Source: Desulfuromonadaceae bacterium UBA2294 (GTDB lineage Bacteria; Desulfobacterota; Desulfuromonadia; Desulfuromonadales; UBA2294). Taken from it: a DNA stretch of 20,799 nucleotides. The stretch covers positions 11,476-32,274 of the forward strand of contig DDWE01000115.1 in assembly GCA_002345625.1 (NCBI GenBank), written 5' to 3'. Within the stretch, counting starts at the first letter, position 1; each line of letters begins with the position of its first letter. Shown piece by piece: positions 1 through 6,324 of the stretch. The position numbers were made by a program, and so were the translations under genes. The notes under the pieces were generated by a model, which was not told the origin of the DNA, ran no database searches, and saw only the letters and a program-made list of their open reading frames with translations.

Positions 1-190
1 TTGTCCATGCGGCCACAAAAAGTAAGCAAAAAAGGCCTTCCCCTGGCGGGGGGCACCTCGGTCGCCCGTTGCCTTGACTTCGTAGCTGCGACGCGGCAAC
101 TGACCGGGCCCGATGTCTTAGGGCCCTCCTCTCGGTGGTGCGGTGTGTGCTTTGACCTGTTCGGTTTTGACTTACCCAACCGTAGCCTCT
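1..190 (+). repeat. Dispersed intergenic repeat, copy A (module Y)
   Basis: This non-coding stretch shares long blocks with 480-607 and, inverted, with 20731-20799. Shared landmarks, in order, are a CTTGACTTCGTAG block near 74, the GGGCCCGATGT..TTAGGGCCC palindromic block at about 106-127, a GGTGCGGTGTGTG block and CGGTTTTGACTTA at about 164-176. A 64-codon open frame runs through it, but that frame crosses only the repeated blocks, so I treat it as spurious. Function is unknown; it resembles the multi-copy intergenic repeats common in Desulfuromonadales genomes. Confidence 0.75.
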
Positions 191-201
191 TATGACCCTG
201 T

Positions 202-324
202 CTATTCAGCGACGGTGACCGCGTCGAAAGATCGCAAATGCGTCTGGTGATAGGTGCCGCAGTCAGAACACTTTGCAGTGGTGATTATTCCATCCCGATC
301 CGTTACGTAACATGCCCTCCGCAA
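202..324 (-). pseudogene. Possible gene remnant with CxxC..H motif
   Basis: Between two repeat modules, the minus strand reads a 40-residue frame ending at a TAG (202-204) and containing CYVTDRDGIITTAKCSDCG followed by TYHQTH. This looks more protein-like than the surrounding repeat translations and suggests a small zinc-binding segment. There is no ATG (only a TTG at 324-322) and no convincing ribosome binding site, and the frame runs back into a stop just upstream. It may be the 3' remnant of a gene broken by repeat insertion, a very small gene, or chance. I do not recognise the family. Confidence 0.22.
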
Positions 325-341
325 GGAGACGCGCTTTTCTG

Positions 342-375
342 CTTACTCTTTTGTCGCATGACACAAAAGAGTAAG
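342..375. repeat. Perfect 13-bp hairpin inside the left repeat
   Basis: CTTACTCTTTTGT (342-354) and ACAAAAGAGTAAG (363-375) are exact reverse complements around an 8-nt loop. The hairpin sits at the head of the second repeat unit. There is no T-tract, so it is more likely part of the repeat's own structure than a terminator. Confidence 0.6.
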
Positions 376-378
376 GCG

Positions 379-437
379 GCGTCGGGGGCCGCGCTTGTCT
401 CGGCGTAGCCCTGGCGAAGACGGAACCCCCGGGTTCT
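379..437 (+). repeat. Dispersed repeat, module X (left copy)
   Basis: The block from GTCGGGGGCCGCGCTTGTCT through GGCGTAGCCCTGGCGAAGAC to CCCCCGGGTTCTG recurs inverted at about 20647-20705 with a few changes. Here module X lies between two copies of module Y; in the right copy, read on its own strand, Y is followed by X as well. The Y-X order is therefore conserved between the two ends of the window. Confidence 0.75.
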
Positions 438-470
438 GATTTCCGGTTTATGGGTTGAGAGGCGGATAAA

Positions 471-609
471 CGGCGGGGGACACTTTAGTCGCCAGTTGTC
501 TTGACTTCGTAGCCGCGACGCAGGAACAGACCGGGCCCGATGTATTAGGGCCCTCCTTGCGGTTGGTGCGGTGTGTGTTTTGACTTTTCGGTTTTGACTT
601 ACAACATTG
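471..609 (+). repeat. Dispersed intergenic repeat, copy B (module Y)
   Basis: This is a second copy of module Y, close to the copy at 50-182 over the CTTGACTTCGTAGC, GGGCCCGATGTATTAGGGCC and CGGTTTTGACTTA blocks. The right end of the window carries the same GATGTATTAGGGCCCTCC block inverted. A 112-codon minus-strand frame (303-641) crosses modules X and Y and has no protein-like features; I regard it as spurious. Confidence 0.75.
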
Positions 610-670
610 ACTCTGCTTGACCCCTGAATTTCGTAGGCCATTTAAGAATCCGCATCCATGCTTTTGACAG

Positions 671-704
671 CAAACGCGCCGTGGTTTTAACCACGGCGCG
701 TTTG
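671..704. terminator. Bidirectional-type hairpin after signalling operon
   Basis: CAAACGCGCCGTGGTT (671-686) and AACCACGGCGCGTTTG (689-704) form a perfect 16-bp inverted repeat; sterically this means about 14 bp with a small loop. It lies 28 bp past the stop of the last minus-strand gene of the signalling operon. Neither side has a long T-run, so termination may be weak or factor-assisted, but position and strength make it the best operon-end candidate. Confidence 0.6.
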
Positions 705-731
705 TGTTGCGGGTGCCACGATAACGACTGG

Positions 732-1622
732 CTATTTGCGGGTCAGCCGGTCCATGGCCATTTTCAGGCTGAGGCGCAAGCGCTCAAGGACATCCGCCAG
801 TTCACCGATCTCGTCTTTTGAGCGCGGCACGATCGTCTGCTCGACCTTTCCGTCGGCGAGTTCGCCGGCGACGATGGTCAGCTCCTGCAGCGGTTTGAGC
901 ACCAGGCTGACGACGAGGAAGACGGCGATCAGGGAGATGACCAGCACTGAGCCCATGATGGCGATCAGGGTGAGCTTGAGCTTCGACTGGGCGAGGACGG
1001 TCTTGTCGAGGGAGAAGCCGATGCGGAAGGCGCCCCAGTGCTTCCCTTTGACGATGATCGGGGTGGAGATGTCCCACATGGTCTCGCCGGTGTCGCGGTT
1101 GTAGACCTGTCGGAAGGCTTCGACCTGATTCTGTGCCGCTTTGAGTCCGACCGGATCGTTGAACATACGTTTGGTGCGGTTACCAACCAGATCTTTTTGC
1201 TGGTCGCCGGTCAACGGCTGCTGGTAGCGGGTGTTGTGGGTCGGCAGATAGCCGTTGCGGTCGACGGCAACGGCAAAGACGACGCTGGGATCCTTGAGGA
1301 ATTCGTCCTCGATGGAGAGAATCGCCTTGTCGAGATAAAAATCATAAAGGGTGTGGAACTTGGGCGGATCGACACCGGGGATCGGTTCGTAATTGGTGTC
1401 AAAGGCATCCTTGACGCTGAAGACCCCGTTGTCGATCGCCTCTTCGAGAATCTTGCCGACCTGCTTGGCACCGATCAGTGATTCCATCCGGCCGCGTTCA
1501 AGCAGCTGGTTCTCCAGACTCTGGCTCTGCTGCATGATGAGGTAGGACGACCCGGCGGCGATGACGATGAACAGTACCAGATTGACCAGCACCGCCACCT
1601 TGACTCCGATTTTGTTGAACAT
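732..1622 (-). CDS. Membrane-anchored Cache-type sensor with HAMP, no output domain
   Basis: The 296-aa product has TM1 (about residues 7-29), an extracytoplasmic sensing region (30-215), TM2 (216-241) and a HAMP region (242-294) starting LKPLQELT and containing KDEIGELAD. It then stops: there is no methyl-accepting, kinase or cyclase domain. The sensing region carries AVDRNGYLPTHN (119-130), NRTKRMFND and PIIVKGKHWGAFRIG, typical of Cache-like sensor regions of Geobacter-type chemoreceptors. The start at 1622 is chosen because AAGGAG lies just upstream; an in-frame start 30 codons earlier has no such support. It is last in the operon and is a clear paralogue of the secreted protein upstream. 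Signal output must go through a partner, possibly the operon's kinase; that is inference. Confidence 0.85.
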   Translation of the reverse strand: MFNKIGVKVAVLVNLVLFIVIAAGSSYLIMQQSQSLENQLLERGRMESLIGAKQVGKILEEAIDNGVFSVKDAFDTNYEPIPGVDPPKFHTLYDFYLDKAILSIEDEFLKDPSVVFAVAVDRNGYLPTHNTRYQQPLTGDQQKDLVGNRTKRMFNDPVGLKAAQNQVEAFRQVYNRDTGETMWDISTPIIVKGKHWGAFRIGFSLDKTVLAQSKLKLTLIAIMGSVLVISLIAVFLVVSLVLKPLQELTIVAGELADGKVEQTIVPRSKDEIGELADVLERLRLSLKMAMDRLTRK

Positions 1623-1675
1623 GTTCACACTCCTTGTGAAGGACCATAAGACGGTCATTTGGCAAGAGATCAGGC

Positions 1676-2281
1676 TCAGGGGGATGAGTAGCCAATGCGC
1701 AGTGCGCCCCAATGCCGGCCCTGAACAATTATTGGTACCGACATGTCGGCCATGTTTTCACCGGTGTCGCGGCTGTAGCGTTGGAGCAAAAAAGGTTCCT
1801 TGTTGCGGGCGGCGGCCAGCCCGGTGCGGTCGTTAAACAGGCGCTTGGTCCGGTTCCACTTGGTGTCGTGGTCGCCATCGCCGGTCATCGGCTGGGAATA
1901 TTTGCTGTTGTGCGACGGCAGGTAGCCGTTGCGATCGACGGCGACGACAAAGACCAGATGCTTGTCGAAGGCCAGATATTTGTCGAGGATCGGCCGGATC
2001 GCTCCGTCGGACAGAGTGTCGTACTGGGTCATGTACTTTTGTGGATCGGTGTTGGGGATCGGGATGTAGAGGGTGTCGAACAGCTGGGGGACGGTCAACC
2101 GACCCGAGGTCAGCAGCAGGTCAAACTGGGTAACAATCTCGGCGGCACACTGCTCGGCCCAGCCGCGGACGCGCTGATCGAAGGCACTGCCGGGGTCGGC
2201 AGCGGTGACAGAAGAGGGGGCCGTCAGGCCGACGATCAGGACGACGGCGAGGCTGGCGAGGAGCAAGCCGGAGCGTTTCAT
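1676..2281 (-). CDS. Secreted Cache-type sensor-domain protein
   Basis: The 201-aa product has a signal peptide (KR at the N-terminus, hydrophobic core about 5-20, likely cleavage after SSVTA near residue 27) and then only a sensor domain. VAVDRNGYLPSHN (113-125), NRTKRLFND (143-151), RDTGEN and the C-terminal PIIVQGRHWGALRIGYS match the downstream gene's sensor region almost motif for motif. No second membrane segment is seen, so it should be free in the periplasm. The start at 2281 follows AGGAG; a start ten codons earlier would put charged residues before the signal peptide. It could bind a small ligand and present it to the membrane paralogue, or act as a decoy; both are inference. Confidence 0.85.
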   Translation of the reverse strand: MKRSGLLLASLAVVLIVGLTAPSSVTAADPGSAFDQRVRGWAEQCAAEIVTQFDLLLTSGRLTVPQLFDTLYIPIPNTDPQKYMTQYDTLSDGAIRPILDKYLAFDKHLVFVVAVDRNGYLPSHNSKYSQPMTGDGDHDTKWNRTKRLFNDRTGLAAARNKEPFLLQRYSRDTGENMADMSVPIIVQGRHWGALRIGYSSP

Positions 2282-2307
2282 GGCGATTTTTCTCCTGTCG
2301 TGATGGC

Positions 2308-2661
2308 TCATCCAGGGCGGCCCTGATTGATCAGCGTCTGCAGATAAGCGGTGATTTCATCAATCAGGGCGTTGTTGTCGCAGTCACTCTGCACCCGGAC
2401 ACCGAGAAAATATTTGCCGAGGGCAAACACCAACAGGTGCTCACCCAATGGGTGCGGGAACAGCAGATATTTGAACGGGCTGAATCCGCTGGCCTTCTGG
2501 ATCTCCTGGACATTGGTCCCGGCCAGAGTGATCGTCGTGGCCAGTTCGTCAGGATCGGCCAGGTTGTGGATGATGACCTGGCCGTCGTTGCGCACCAGAA
2601 CAAAACGCGCGACGCCGGTCATGTGGGATATCGTTTGGGCAAAGCGTTTACTGGCCGACAT
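2308..2661 (-). CDS. Roadblock/LC7-like protein
   Basis: The 117-aa product is a single small alpha/beta domain of roadblock/LC7 (MglB-like) character: an amphipathic first helix, a VLVRNDGQVIIHN strand-turn-strand (21-33), FKYLLF (63-68), a strand around HLLVFALGKYFLGVRV, and a final helix. FKYLLF and what follows align with FRYLLF and its flank in the C-terminal domain of the response regulator in the same operon. Roadblock proteins usually dimerise and regulate small Ras-like GTPases; no GTPase is encoded in this window. GGGGGAGG precedes the ATG. The gene is 12 bp after the preceding gene and 26 bp before the next. Confidence 0.72.
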   Translation of the reverse strand: MSASKRFAQTISHMTGVARFVLVRNDGQVIIHNLADPDELATTITLAGTNVQEIQKASGFSPFKYLLFPHPLGEHLLVFALGKYFLGVRVQSDCDNNALIDEITAYLQTLINQGRPG

Positions 2662-2673
2662 AGTGTCCTCCCC

Positions 2674-3321
2674 CTAGCCGGATGCCGGGCCAAGGTGCTT
2701 GCGCACCAGTTCACGGTATTGTTTGGCCTTTTCGGCATCACCGATCTCGCGGCAGAGAGTGTCGAGGAGTTTGCTCAGCCCGGCCGGCGTCGGAGTCTGA
2801 CTCACCTGCCAGGCGGCAACCGCTTCGTCAAAGACGATAAAGGCCATGGGTCCGAGAATCTTGGCCAGCTGACTCGCCATCCCCTGCAGCGGTTTAGCCA
2901 GCGGGCCCGATTCGCGCAGATTTTCCACCGGAGCCGTTGGCATCGCTGATGGTGGGGTGATGGCGGCCGGGCTGCTGGTGGTCAGGGCATCCGGCGGCAG
3001 ATCGGCCAGGGCCAGATTGAGGGAGAGGGTGAGCAGGCTCAGGTTGATGGTCGGTTCGCAGACGACGATCAGACAATCGTGTGCCGACAGAGGGTGGCAG
3101 AGCAGGAGTGCTTCCGCGTAAGCGATGACGAATTCGCCCAGATCGGGAAAGCTGAGGCGCCCGGCTGAACAGATCTTGATCAGCTGGCCACCGATTTCGT
3201 TCAATTGCTGTGGCTTGAACTGCTCCGGCAGGTTGTTGAAACGGACGCCGTTGGCGCTGTGATGAATGCAGGCACCGGTGACACCGGGGATCGTGCGCAG
3301 ATTGTCAAGGAGTCGTTGCAT
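2674..3321 (-). CDS. Roadblock-like protein with C-terminal helical domain
   Basis: The 215-aa product has an N-terminal roadblock-like domain (1-110; opening LLDNLRTIPGVTGACIHH, which fits the helix-strand start of that fold), a Pro/Ala/Ser linker (110-135), and a C-terminal helical region (140-212) with LAKILGPMAFIVFDEAVAAW and a final CREIGDAEKAKQYRELV helix. The C-terminal part resembles a domain found at the ends of other Geobacter signalling proteins, possibly DUF8082; that name is from memory and uncertain. It lies 28 bp after the response regulator gene and 12 bp before the next roadblock gene. It probably interacts with the other roadblock domains of the operon. Confidence 0.65.
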   Translation of the reverse strand: MQRLLDNLRTIPGVTGACIHHSANGVRFNNLPEQFKPQQLNEIGGQLIKICSAGRLSFPDLGEFVIAYAEALLLCHPLSAHDCLIVVCEPTINLSLLTLSLNLALADLPPDALTTSSPAAITPPSAMPTAPVENLRESGPLAKPLQGMASQLAKILGPMAFIVFDEAVAAWQVSQTPTPAGLSKLLDTLCREIGDAEKAKQYRELVRKHLGPASG

Positions 3322-3349
3322 AGTGTCCTCTAGGCCAAAGACAAAAGAA

Positions 3350-4396
3350 TCAGGCGGAAAGTAGTGCCGGTGTCAGGCTCTCCAGAACCTGTTCCGGTTT
3401 CGCCCCCTTGTTCAGGGTGACGACCAGCCGCAGCTGTCGTTGCTGCAGGACCAGGTGACGCAGACCACCGCCGGTACTGAATAACAGGTAACGAAAGGCG
3501 CCGCCGACAACAGTGCCGATGTTTTGACAGGCGTTGATGCAGGCGGTTGGATCGAGTTGCATCAGCGGTCCGGCTCCGGTGCTGTGGTGTTCGAGAAAAT
3601 TGACCTGATCAAAAATGGCATACTCGGCTATCAGGGTTGAGGCCTGCAGGGTCTCGATCAGGCGCGATGCGGCGGTCGGTGGCGCGGCGACGGGGGCCGG
3701 TGGCTCAGTGTTGATGGCCGGCTGCTGCAGCGCTTCATCTTTGAGCCGGTAGGCCTCCATGAGCAGAAAACTCATGGACGCGGCAATGGCTTTCTCCTCT
3801 CGCCGACAGACGGCATCCATTTCGATGGTGGTGTTGTCCCAGGCGATGATCTCCAGCGCCGCCGGTTCCCCCTGAGTGGTCGCGGTCATGGCATCGAGCA
3901 GCTCACCGCGGCGAAAGAAGAGGTAGCCGGTCTTGTCGCCGCAGTGGATTTTCAGGGTACAACTCTTCTGCTCCATCTGCACCAGTTGCATGAAGGTGGC
4001 CAGGGTGATGCCGCGGATATAGCTGCGGGCCTCGGTGGCGAGGGCGGTCTCGATGGTCTGGGCGAGGTGGTCGAAGTCGAGGGGTTTGTCCAGATACTGC
4101 AAGTTCTGCATCCGCGCCAGTTTGGCTTCGATTTCTGGAGTGCCGAAGGCGGTCATGACAATCACCGGCAGATAGGGATAGTCGCGGCTGACATGGGCCA
4201 GCAGCTGGAAACCGTCCATCACCGGGAGTTTGAGATCGGTCACCAGCAGGTCGATGGTCTGGGTTTTCAACACCTGCAGTGCTTCGCGGCCATCGTTGGC
4301 CATAAAGATGCGATAGCGGTCGCCAAGGGCGGCGAGACCATCGCGCAGGCTGAGCAGAAAAGGGCGTTCATCGTCGACCAGCAGCAGGTTTTTCAT
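3350..4396 (-). CDS. Response regulator: receiver-PATAN-roadblock
   Basis: The 348-aa product starts with a receiver domain (1-120): acidic pair D8/D9, phospho-acceptor D54 in LLVTDLKLP, T82 and K104 in LDKPLDF, so all phosphorylation residues are present. Next comes a PATAN/DUF4388-type domain (about 127-225), recognisable from ITLATFMQLVQME, LFFRRGELLDAMT and a following EIIAWDN. After a Pro/Ala linker, residues 245-345 form a roadblock-like domain with FRYLLF (301-306). There is no DNA-binding or enzymatic output domain, so output is presumably protein-protein interaction. The chosen ATG overlaps the kinase stop as ATGA (4396-4393), which implies translational coupling; another ATG two codons upstream is possible. 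Cognate partner of the overlapping kinase. Confidence 0.87.
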   Translation of the reverse strand: MKNLLLVDDERPFLLSLRDGLAALGDRYRIFMANDGREALQVLKTQTIDLLVTDLKLPVMDGFQLLAHVSRDYPYLPVIVMTAFGTPEIEAKLARMQNLQYLDKPLDFDHLAQTIETALATEARSYIRGITLATFMQLVQMEQKSCTLKIHCGDKTGYLFFRRGELLDAMTATTQGEPAALEIIAWDNTTIEMDAVCRREEKAIAASMSFLLMEAYRLKDEALQQPAINTEPPAPVAAPPTAASRLIETLQASTLIAEYAIFDQVNFLEHHSTGAGPLMQLDPTACINACQNIGTVVGGAFRYLLFSTGGGLRHLVLQQRQLRLVVTLNKGAKPEQVLESLTPALLSA

Positions 4397-5481
4397 GTGC
4401 ATTCCGTGGCGTCGGGCGGGTCGGTTGCCGGCAGGGCGATATGGACAGCCGTGCCTGACCCTTCGGCGCTGACAATATCAATGGAGGAGCTCATCTTCGC
4501 CAGCAGTTTCTGGGTAATGACCAGGCCAAGACCGTTCCCCTTGACCTTGGTGGTGCAAAATGGCTGGAACAGGAGCTTTTGCTGCTCCTCGTTCATGCCG
4601 CAGCCGTTATCTTCCACCGACAGCAGGACCAGGCGGTCAACACAGCGCAGGGTGATGGTGATGCGTGGCCAGGGCCGGCCGGTCAGGGCGTCGGCAGCGT
4701 TGGTCAATAGATTGAGCAGGGCCTGATGCAGGGCTCGGGGATCAAACTCGACCCAGATCGCCTCCGGCGGGGTGTGGCGTTCCAGGGTGATCCCCTGCTT
4801 GGCGAAGTCGTTCTGCACCAGGGCAAAAAACTTGTCGAGGAAGGCGCCAAGCTCGTGGCAGCCGATATCGAGCTGTTCGAACAGGCTGAAGTTTTTTAGC
4901 GATTTAAGCAGGTATTCCATGCGCAGCACTTCAGCGTAGGTGCGCTCGATGTATTCACCGAGGGCCTCGCGGGAAAACTGGTCAAGGTTTTTGCGCAGGA
5001 CACTGATCGTCATCTTGATTGAATTGAGCGGATTGCCGATTTCGTGCCGAATACCGGAGAAGATGAAGCCGATATTGTCCATGGTGTTGACCGCCTGGGC
5101 GATGGACTCAAGGCGGATCTTTTCGGTCACATCGCGCAGGATCAGGCTGTAATGGCCGGGAGAGACGATGTGCACTGAACAGCCGATCAGGCGGTTGCCG
5201 ATCGGGAAAGAGAGGGTGCTGCCGGCCAGGACTTCGAAGCCGCACAGAGCCCCTTGTTCCATCAGGCGGGTCTGAAGGTCGGCTAAAGTCCATGGCGCTC
5301 CGGCGTCTTGCAGGATGTCGAAGGTGGCCGGGTTGCGAAAGACGATCTGTTGCTCCGACTCGTCGATGATGATGATGCCGATCCCCATATTGTGCAGAAC
5401 CTCGGCGTGACTCCAGCCACGATTGGTGGCGGCAGTGTGCGGCCGGCTCGGCGGGGGGATAAAGGGCAGGAGGTCGGACAT
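4393..5481 (-). CDS. Soluble PAS sensor histidine kinase
   Basis: The roughly 362-aa product is cytoplasmic, with no membrane segment. A PAS-like domain (about 25-120) is followed by a linker helix and a HisKA-like domain with the phospho-accepting histidine in IRHEIGNPLNS (H147, counting from the GTG). The ATPase domain has the N-box LLNLLTNAADAL (N262), G1 VEDNGCGM (292-297), F-box LFQPFCTTK and G2 GNGLGL (316-321). All catalytic motifs are intact. GTG at 5484 and ATG at 5481 are adjacent possible starts, and neither has a strong ribosome binding site. As first gene of the operon it should phosphorylate the overlapping response regulator. The input signal is unknown; the two Cache proteins encoded downstream are candidates. 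Confidence 0.9.
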   Translation of the reverse strand: MSDLLPFIPPPSRPHTAATNRGWSHAEVLHNMGIGIIIIDESEQQIVFRNPATFDILQDAGAPWTLADLQTRLMEQGALCGFEVLAGSTLSFPIGNRLIGCSVHIVSPGHYSLILRDVTEKIRLESIAQAVNTMDNIGFIFSGIRHEIGNPLNSIKMTISVLRKNLDQFSREALGEYIERTYAEVLRMEYLLKSLKNFSLFEQLDIGCHELGAFLDKFFALVQNDFAKQGITLERHTPPEAIWVEFDPRALHQALLNLLTNAADALTGRPWPRITITLRCVDRLVLLSVEDNGCGMNEEQQKLLFQPFCTTKVKGNGLGLVITQKLLAKMSSSIDIVSAEGSGTAVHIALPATDPPDATECT

Positions 5482-5484
5482 CAC

Positions 5485-5880
5485 AGAGGGTTCCCAGAGC
5501 GCTAAAAGTGTAAGAAATTGTAAAACACGATTATATTTTTAAAGCTGAGAGGGTTAAATGTAAAGCGAATAATTTTTCTCATATAAAGAAATTAGTCAGT
5601 AAAAATGGGATTAAATGGTTGTTCTATATCGGGTGTTACAGGGTTTTACGTCGATCTTACATTGCACATTGTTGGTTTGATTTCGTCTTGGTCTGGATGC
5701 CCTTTTTCCGCGGTGAGACGCATTTTTTTTCTCCGCATGTTCATGCACTTGAAAACCCGAAAGACGGCGTTAAAGTTTGTCAGCATGAAATGACCAGTCG
5801 GATGAAAATGTATAGCAGCCGATGGAGATGCGCAGCGACGAAGCAGGGGTATTTAACTTCAGAACTAACAGGAGACGGAC
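5485..5880. other. AT-rich divergent intergenic region
   Basis: This 396-bp stretch separates the minus-strand kinase operon from mscL and is markedly more AT-rich than its flanks. It must hold the promoters of both units. I see no unambiguous sigma-70 or sigma-54 pair, riboswitch or strong hairpin. Two short plus-strand frames (5605-5793 and 5619-5903) have protein sequences unlike any family, and the second runs into mscL, so I do not call them. Confidence 0.6.
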
Positions 5881-6306
5881 ATGGGGATGGTCAAGGAGTT
5901 TAAAGAGTTTGCCATGCGCGGCAACGTGGTCGATATGGCCGTCGGCATCATTCTTGGCGGAGCGTTCGGCAAGATCGTCACCTCATTTGTCGGCGATGTG
6001 ATCATGCCCCCCATCGGACTGCTGCTCGGCAACGTCGATTTTTCCAATCTGGTGGTGATCCTGCGGGAGAAAACCGCCAGCGCGGAGGCGGTGACGATCA
6101 ACTACGGACTGTTCGTCAATACACTGCTCGATTTTGTCATCGTCGCTTTTTCGATCTTTATGGTCATCAAGCAGATGAACCGCTTGAAAAAAGCCGACGT
6201 GGCACCGGTCGTCGAGGTGACGACAAAGGATTGCCCGAAATGCCTGAGTACGATTCCGCTTAAGGCGAGTCGCTGCCCGCACTGCACCTCGGAGATTCAG
6301 GAGTAG
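5881..6306 (+). CDS. mscL: Large-conductance mechanosensitive channel with Cys4 tail
   Basis: The 141-aa inner-membrane channel protein opens under membrane tension to release solutes during hypo-osmotic shock. It shows the amphipathic N-terminal helix (KEFKEFAMRGNVVDMAVG), TM1 (about 15-43, GIILGGAFGKIV), a periplasmic loop, TM2 (about 76-98, FVNTLLDFVIVAFSIFMVI), then KQMNRLKK. The cytoplasmic tail carries C118-x2-C121 and C132-x2-C135 (CPKC and CPHC), a zinc-ribbon-like ending seen in part of the family. AGGAG precedes the ATG. It is monocistronic and convergent with the lipid kinase gene 18 bp away, with no clear terminator between them. Confidence 0.95.
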   Translation: MGMVKEFKEFAMRGNVVDMAVGIILGGAFGKIVTSFVGDVIMPPIGLLLGNVDFSNLVVILREKTASAEAVTINYGLFVNTLLDFVIVAFSIFMVIKQMNRLKKADVAPVVEVTTKDCPKCLSTIPLKASRCPHCTSEIQE

Positions 6307-6324
6307 CCGTTTACGGGGATGGCG

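Noticed and set aside
1..195. 64-codon plus-strand frame at the window start
   Set aside because: It is a translation of repeat module Y, a type often mis-annotated as hypothetical protein.
303..641. 112-codon minus-strand frame at the left end
   Set aside because: It runs through repeat modules X and Y, has no ribosome binding site and no protein-like pattern.
5605..5903. Two short plus-strand frames upstream of mscL
   Set aside because: AT-rich intergenic sequence, no ribosome binding site, no recognisable pattern, and one overlaps the mscL start.
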